From Papaver somniferum (taxonomy: Eukaryota > Streptophyta > Magnoliopsida > Ranunculales > Papaveraceae), in the NCBI RefSeq assembly GCF_003573695.1, contig NC_039362.1:3446929-3510928 (forward strand): 64,000 nucleotides of DNA, given 5' to 3'. Positions 57,420-64,000 of the stretch are shown here, piece after piece. How positions within the stretch are numbered: position 1 is the first letter of the stretch; every line of letters starts with the position of its first letter. The translations under genes and the position numbers were made by a program. The notes below the pieces were generated by a model. That model made no database searches and was not told the origin of the DNA. It saw nothing but the letters and a program-made list of their open reading frames with translations.

Positions 57420-60400
57420 ATTATCCAACAGTACATATGTTGAATACTGATACAAACTGCTTTTGATTCTGTTTTGTTCTTAGTTTTATCACTTGTTGTT
57501 GTTTGATTCATAAGTACATATCTTCGATACTGAAATAAGACTCTCTCGATTATGTTATTTTGATAGATTCTTTACATACAATTGTTTTTTAGTTCATGAA
57601 TCAGCAGTACATATATGGAATACTGATACAAACTGTTTTTTTTGGGTTGATCCATTAGTACGTATGTGTAGTACTGAATATGTGCTTTAATTCGTCTATA
57701 TTCATGGATTCGTCACTTTTTCTTTACATGCAGTTGATTTTTTAGTTCATTTGATTTTGTTTTATTCAAAGTTTTGCCACTGTTTGTCTGTTGGTAGTTT
57801 AGTTCGGGTTAGGCGTAGGAATGGATCGTGGTGGCCGTGGCGTATAACGGGATTTCCTGAATTTCCTGATGGTTGCGTCCTTTCTCTGAAGGATCAAACT
57901 CCGGTGAAGTTCTTGGGACGATATAATGCAAACATGTAAGTGTTTTGATATTCTTGTTTACATAATCTTGTTTAGTATGAAGTGTGTTTTAATGGGTGTG
58001 CATAATGTATGTACTGCATTCTCATGCATTTTTAGTGTGTTTTGATGAGAGTGTGTAATGCATGTATTGCATTCTCATGCATTTTTAGTGAGTTTGATGG
58101 AGTCCATAATGAATGTACTGTATTATTCCCAGATAAGTATTGTATAAGGTTTTTGCAGCTTCATTTGGTATAATTTGGCAGTGCGTATATGTTGCACTGC
58201 TGAAAATTCAGTTTATATACGCTACACTGACGAGAAATCAGTGTATAAATGTTGCACTCTGTAAAAATCACAGTCTACACTTCATAGAACATTACAGTAG
58301 ATGCTGGTTTTTTGCTCCATAACTATTATTCTGCACTAAGCATAACCAAGTAATCCGCTTGGAGTTTTTATACATTTTTTGATCATCTCAGTTGGTCACT
58401 TAGCAAAGGGCTCAAAAAGACGTGTTAGTTGATATGGTTGCATAAAGTCATTCTTACAAGCAGAGATTGGTACACCATATCAACACAACTACGTAAGACT
58501 CTTGCTTAAGTTTCTTTTTTCGCATAGAGGAATACCAAAAAAAAACTAATAAACAGTTTATCTCCTTGCTATACCTTTTTATCTTAGTATACCATCACCG
58601 TCGTCTATCCGCTGGACAACCCATAACGATTTTAGTTTCAATTTTTAAGTATATTCACTCTATAATTACCCAAGTTGGACTAAGTGAAGTATTGTTCATT
58701 ACGGAGACATTGATAGGATCCTGTACATATTTTTCTTAACATTAAATCCGTGTTATTATGTTTAAAATCCACTGAAAATATGAGTGCATCCAATATGTAC
58801 TGATAGTTGTGAAACGAAGACTTGCCTTTCTTAGCATTACACATAGGTTTAGATAGAATTAGCTGTGTTTTGTAACGCAATCACTGTCATGGTGTGAAAG
58901 GAAGAATTTTGTTTCTTAGCATTATCCATTGGTTATATGATCTTTTCGGGTTGGTAATGGAATTGGCTTATTAAGCAGTTTATGTGTCGATTCGAGAACG
59001 ATTTTTTTTGGATTATACAGTATGAATTGAGTTTATTCAAGGATGATTTTTGTAGATGTAAAACATGAACTGAGTGTAGGTATACTGTCAATAAATTGGG
59101 TGTATAAGTACTGTCAAGAAATACTTATTTGTTGCCTTCGAAAAAGAAAGGACCGAATAAATTGAGTGCAGATGTACTGTCAAGAAATTGAGTACATCAT
59201 TTATAGACTGGAAAACATTTTGCAGGATTATTACTCTTCGTTAGTTGGTATGGTTTGCTAAACGCCTACACGTCTTAAGAGTTTTCATTGGTAATGGGTG
59301 ATAAGTTCCTTAAATACATCTTTTGAATGTCAATTTTTTATGCTTTTCTTAGTTATTTCTCTTGTATTTTTGTATATTACGTTTGTTTTATTTTGCAGGC
59401 ATTTTGGAGTCATGTTACATGAAAGAAGAGGAGAAGAGGCATAATTCATCATTTTGGCTACGCTAGGTGCTAATGGATTTGAAGCCAAGGCAGTCACACT
59501 TATTAATCGGGGTAGCCACCTGCTGTGATAAGGGCCAGTCTTATACGCAGCAACAACAAAGCTAGGTCCTAATACACTCGACCAGTTTCGCTCATTTCAT
59601 CTCAGTCTACAACCAAGATACGAAGAGATGCTGCCAAGAGTTCGCCGTTGTCCAACAAAGTCGACCAGCAGTTAGTCACGGTTCTTGTGGTCGTGTTTGA
59701 GGAGGAAATGCGTGATCCAGAAGCTCAGAACAACACGACAGAGTGAGAGATTAATACCGAGAAACCAGTTGGGAAAGAGTTGTTGTCTTTCATTGATTGG
59801 AATGAAGATCAAGGGAGATCAGGACTGGGATCTCGAAGCTGAGAAGGAAATAAAGATTGGGTATTCAATTTTGGAGAGTTTGGTTTGATTTTGAAGTCGT
59901 TTTGCTGTCAAGAGAAGGCAGTGAAGAGATGACAAGTTGCTGCCGTTATGATGATAAGTGATGATGAAGGTTTCTGATTTTTGAATGAATTAAAAATGTG
60001 GATGCTTGTGTAGTTTAATTATTGTCGCAGGGAAGGAGATTGAAAGAGATTAGGATTCAACATCAAGCTCAGAACTGTATATAAGCAAACTGCACACAGG
60101 TTGTTTGTAGAAAGGCCGGAAAGAGCATTTCTTCACAGTTTCAAGATCAGCTGCGACCAGCTTAGTATGTCAGATGTAGGAGATGTTAAAAATGCAGACA
60201 AGGGATTGTGCAACTAGTATTCACAAATCCAAGTAAGTCTTTTGCAGTTATCAGCCATGGTTACATTGGTTGTACAAGGGTTCGACCAGACTTTCGACAA
60301 GAGTTTGAGGCGAGTAATCAGTGAAGAGGGCAACAATTCTGCCCAAGTATTGTGTAGCTGCTAGTCTTGGCTCGAGGATGTGCACAAGGGCTGTCTGGAA

Positions 60401-60640
60401 AAGGCAAAAGCTTGATTTAGAACTTGAGATAAACATGGAAACATTGGTCGAATATTCAAAGATTGGGTTTGTAAAACTTGGACGAAAAACCAGTTAAGAG
60501 AGTGAAGCTTCTTGCCGTTGATTTTGATAGTTAACAGTGCAGAAGATACGTACTCGAATTTATAAGTATATAAGCTATGTGTACTCAAATTTGTAAGCAG
60601 TGCAGCGGATATGTACTCAATATAATAAGGGTGTAGACAC
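57420..60640. repeat. Dispersed TACATATGTACTG-type motifs in the Pack-MULE
   Basis: Variants of AGTACATATNTNGAATACTGA occur near 57430, 57510, 57605 and 57658. Related GTATGTACTGCATT and GCATGTATTGCATTC blocks lie at 58007 and 58055. GTGCGTATATGTTGCACTG lies at 58182, GTAGGTATACTGTCAA at 59077, GCAGATGTACTGTCAA at 59167, and ATACGTACTCGAAT and ATATGTACTCAATA at 60547 and 60608. They are AT-rich, partly palindromic and in both orientations. Confidence 0.6.
57751..57939 (+). pseudogene. Captured PWWP-domain exon
   Basis: The frame reads SVGSLVRVRRRNGSWWPWRI and continues VLSLKDQTPVKFLGRY, the start of a PWWP domain (GxLVWVRRRNGSWWPGRI in plant PWWP/Tudor proteins). A donor GTAAGT follows at 57935. 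Upstream text ending TTCAAAG may be a splice acceptor. The domain is cut after about 45 residues and no other PWWP exon was recognised, so this is a transduplicated fragment. PWWP domains read methylated histone tails. Confidence 0.75.
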
Positions 60641-61091
60641 GCACACGTTTGGTAGTAGAGGGTATTATGGTCATTTCAATGTTTTCAATTAATTTTGGAC
60701 CTCCTGATAAAAGAAAAATCCGGTTGGACCCTACTATAAATAACCTTATGGGCTTAGGACCAAACAAGAAATTTTCCTTCTCTTATTTGTTCTTATTCGA
60801 TTTTTTGTCTTGTTTTTTTCCTTCTTTAATATTTATGTCAGGTTGTTATTTACTACTTCAAGATTAAGTAGTTATTGCATCAATGTAATTTTTAGTTTGG
60901 AACCAAAACTTTTGAGGTTTAGCTGTTTTATTAAAACCTGTCTAGATACTTACATCTTTTATTTTCCACTTATGCACTATATCCTTTGGTCTTTATATAG
61001 GGTTCCAAGACAATATATAATTTCTTTAAGGTATAAACAAAAGAGTAGACTTCTAGTTCACATCCATTTACTTCTCTACACACTGCACATA

Positions 61092-64000
61092 ATGAAAGTC
61101 TTATCTTGGAATGTTCAAGGTTTTAATTCCTTAGCCACAAGGGACCATCTTAGATATTTAATCAGGTCTCAAAATCCTAATATTATATTTCTTTGTGAAA
61201 CTAAACTCCATGAGGATAAAATGAAAAATCTGGTAGCTCCCTTTATGTTTCCTAATGTTAGGTATCTTCAACCAATTGGTCTTTCAGGTGGTCTAGTTCT
61301 TCTATGGAAAAATGGATTTTCTTGTGATATTGTCAGCTGTGAAAATAACATGATCCATGTTGTAGTTCAGAGTGATCCTAGTCAACCTTAATGGATCCTC
61401 TCATGTATGTATGGGTACTGTAATTACTCTAATAAGAAAGATCAATGTGAATTCATCAAAGACATAGGTAGCAACATCAATCAGCCTTGGATTCTTCTGG
61501 GTGATCTGAACTTTCACCTCATGGATAATGCTTTTTCTTCTTGTACTTCTAGTGATGGTTTGGTGCACTCAATAATTCAACATGCTGGTTTAGAGGACCT
61601 TGGTTTTATAGGAAGGGAACATACCTGGTCTAACAATAATGTTGGTACTGGGAGAAAGAGATCAAGATTGGATATGGATTTGGGCAATGCAAATTGGAAT
61701 ACTTATTTTCCAAATTCTAAAATTCTTCATCTTAATCAGTCAGGTAGTGATCACTGCCCCATACTTCTTGTGACAGATCATACTCAACCCAATCTCTGAA
61801 AGCCTTTTAAATTCTTTACATCTTGGTTACAAGACAGAAGGTGTGTTGTGGAAATTGCAAAAGCTTGGGAAAAATTTGTCTCTGGTTCTCCAGGTTATAA
61901 ACTAGTAAAAAGACTGCAGTTTACAAGAATTGCTTTGTCTAGGTGGAATAAAGAACATTTTGGGAACATAAACCAAAATATAGATGAACTACAACAACAA
62001 CTCACCACCATACAGTCTCTTCCCCATTCCTCATCAAATACTGAAAGAGCAATTGTTGTTACAAAGGAATTGCAAAGATGGCATGGCATACAACATGAAT
62101 TCTATAAACAGAAGTCCAAAGATAATTTCTTTAAAGATTTGGACTATAATACCAGGTACTTTCACACTCTTCATAAAAGGAAGAGAGCAAGGAATAATAT
62201 ATATTCTTTGAAAGATTCAAATAATAACTGGGTTCATAACAGAGATGATTTAGCTAACTTATTGACTAATCATTTCAAGAATATCAGTGTTACTTCTGCT
62301 CCTTCCATTGATGAAAGGCACTATAATCACATCCCTTCCTTGGTTAGTAATGAATACAATTCAAGGCTTCTTGCTCCTCCAACTGATGATGAAATATTCA
62401 AGGTTCTTAAATCTATGGAAAATTGGTCAGCACCTGGACCAGAAGGATTTAAAGCAGGATTTTATAAATCTCAATGGGTTGTTGTTGGTAATTATGTGTG
62501 TGATATGGTCAAACAATTCTTCTCTTCCAAGCATATGCTCAAGAAATTGAATAAGAATTATATTTCTCTAATACCTAAAAAGAGTAAGCCTTGTTCACCA
62601 GCTGAGTTTAGACCTATCAGTTTATGTAATACATCTTACAAGATAATTTCCAAGATACTGGTTAGCAGAATGAAGCCAATCATGGAAAAAATAATTTCAC
62701 CATACCAAGCAGCTTATATCTCTGGAAGATTAATAAATGATAACACTATCATGTCTCATGAGATTATTCACTCCATGAAAAGAAAGGAAGGACAAAGTGG
62801 TTGGTTAGCACTCAAGCTAGACATGTCAAAGGATTTTGACAGACTAGAATGGATATTTCTTATGAAGATTCTACAAAGCTTTGGTTTCTCAGAAGATTGG
62901 TGTTGTCTCATTCAGCAATGTATTAACACCACCACGTTATCTGTCTTACTTAATGGATCACCCTGTGCAGATTTCAATCCTAATAGAGGGATAAGACAGA
63001 GAGATCCTCTTTCTCCCTATCTCTTTATTCTAGCCATGGAATGGTTCTCAAGGACTATGGTTGAAGCTAATCATTCAAAAAGCATACAAGGCATTTCAGT
63101 AGCTAGAGGTGCACCACCTATTAATCATCTGTTATTTGCAGATGATTGCCTCATTTTTACTCATGCAAATTTAACCAGTGTGAATAATCTCTTGCAAGTT
63201 TTACAAGACTTTAGTTCATAATCTGGTCAAGTCATTAATTTTGACAAATCTTCTATCCTCTTCAGTAACAACATGGATCCTGTGGTATGTGAATCTCTAA
63301 GTAACATACTTGGTGTTCAACCTATGAGTAACAATGAGAAATATTTGGGATCTCCTCTAATTATTGGCAGATCAAAAGTCAAAGCATTTGAAAGAAGGTT
63401 GGGTAATTGGCAGGGCACTACAATACGTCAAGCTGGTAGATCTACTATGGTTAAAGCAGTTCTCAACTACATTCCTATGTATCAAATGAGCACTTTCAAA
63501 ATGCCAAAGAAAATTCTCAAGAAACTGGACTTTATTCAAAGAAAATTCTGGTGGGGTTTCAAATCTAATAAAGGTTTTAATCTCATTACTTGGAAGAATA
63601 TGTGTTTATCTAAAGATTTAGGGGGTCTGGCTTTCAGAGACTTAGAAATGATGAATCATGCACTTCTGGCTAAACTGGCATGGAGAATTTGTCACAACTC
63701 TGATAATTTGCTGGGTCAATTACTTCAATCCAAATATCATAAAAATGAGGAGTTTCTTCATTTACATGGTGAAAGAAGCAATTCTTCTTGGGTTTGGAAG
63801 GGCATTGAATTTGGTCTCTCTATAGTTCAGCAGCACTACTTCATGGAGGTAAATAATGGCAAATCAACAAGAATATGGTCTGATAAATGGATTATAGGTT
63901 TAAGTGAAACTTTTGAACCTAAGCATACTTCTCACTATCAGTTTGTGTTTGTCAGTGAATTAATAAAATCAGATACCAATGATTGGGATACAAGACTTCT
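61092..64000 (+). pseudogene. LINE ORF2: endonuclease and reverse transcriptase, three nonsense codons, runs off window
   Basis: The ATG at 61092 starts MKVLSWNVQGFNS, an AP-like endonuclease with its metal/catalytic residues visible (NVQG, CETKL, LLGDLNF, SGSDHCPI). One frame then continues through the reverse transcriptase: FRPISLCNTSYKIISK, LKLDMSKDFDRLEW, RQRDPLSPYLF and LLFADDCLIF (63130-63158), then the connection region (RKFWWGF, GGLAFRDLEMMN). In-frame stops are TAA 61389, TGA 61797 and TAA 63219; no frameshift was seen. Two near-invariant positions are changed (AFDR to DFDR, QGDP to QRDP). The zf-RVT finger lies beyond the window. With ORF1 at 55688-56820 this forms one LINE split by the Pack-MULE. 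Confidence 0.9.

Larger units (their letters stand above)
56851..60761. mobile_element. Probable Pack-MULE inserted between LINE ORF1 and ORF2
   Basis: The ends carry imperfect inverted blocks. Left: GGTCCACCCACTAAAGCCCA, then AGGTCCATAATAAAAAG. Right, inverted: GGTCCTAAGCCCATAAGG, then GGGTCCAACCGG and AGGTCCAAAA. Similar text (ACACGTGCGG against ACGTGTGCGTGTC) extends the likeness inward. No matching target duplication was found, so the exact ends are uncertain. The subterminal text GGGTATTATGGTC (60659-60671) also occurs at the right end of the 15-21 kb MULE. The element contains a host PWWP exon and many short repeated motifs but no transposase. Confidence 0.55.

Noticed and set aside
57751..57939. 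Functional PWWP host gene
   Set aside because: The domain is truncated after one exon, no further PWWP exon was found, and it lies between inverted transposon-like ends inside a LINE.
1..64000. tRNA or rRNA genes
   Set aside because: No cloverleaf-type or rRNA-like sequence was noticed by eye; only tRNA-complementary primer binding sites were seen. A tRNA scan was not possible here.

Overview
This window is nuclear DNA of a flowering plant, most likely a eudicot; I cannot name the species, although a Ranunculales/Papaveraceae-type genome would fit. The evidence is split genes with GT-AG introns, plant-specific families (a SPIRAL1-like microtubule protein, a cysteine-rich DUF26 receptor fragment, a plant mobile domain), Copia and Gypsy LTR elements, plant L1-type LINEs and Mutator-like (MULE) DNA transposons. 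Host genes are a minority; most of the window is nested transposon sequence.

Layout. 1-4734: the 5' LTR (cut by the window start) and interior of a non-autonomous Copia/Sirevirus-like element (A), broken by a decayed, 5'-truncated LINE (4735 to about 7.8-8.3 kb). 9140-14681: an apparently intact 11-exon kelch-repeat gene on the plus strand whose reading frame closes exactly at 570 codons. 14828-24641: a Copia-type element (B) whose 5' LTR is split by a 6.65 kb MULE (15221-21868). That MULE carries two convergent decayed genes: SWIM zinc finger/AT-hook/OTU protease on plus, and plant mobile domain (PMD) on minus. It also holds three arrays of alternating inverted half-sites with a period near 43 bp. 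24642-37280: a minus-strand Sirevirus-like element (C) inserted in B's 3' LTR. C's own 5' LTR holds a solo LTR (31832-36402), which holds a further solo LTR (34046-36131). Both solo LTRs have perfect 5-bp target duplications and belong to the same family as C.

37281-43800: a Gypsy gag/protease remnant, an unrecognised small multi-exon gene (40742-41529) and AT-rich repeats. 43805-50096: a Gypsy-type solo LTR of about 2.7 kb split by a gag-only Copia element (TR-GAG type, 44762-48336, perfect TSD TTAAG). 50192-50332: a small hAT-like MITE. 51678-52850: a SPIRAL1-like gene on the minus strand. 53769-54890: a DUF26 (CRK/CRRSP) pseudogene. 55688-64000: an L1-type LINE (ORF1 and ORF2, several nonsense codons) running off the window. 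It is split by a probable Pack-MULE of about 3.9 kb (56851-60761) carrying a host PWWP exon.

The genes do not form a pathway. The most unusual structures are the MULE with its convergent OTU/PMD cargo and 43-bp inverted-site arrays, the same-family Russian-doll LTRs, and the LTR palindrome arrays whose arms differ between subfamilies while the CG-rich centre persists. Exon boundaries were derived by hand from splice sites and frame closure; identity percentages were not computed.
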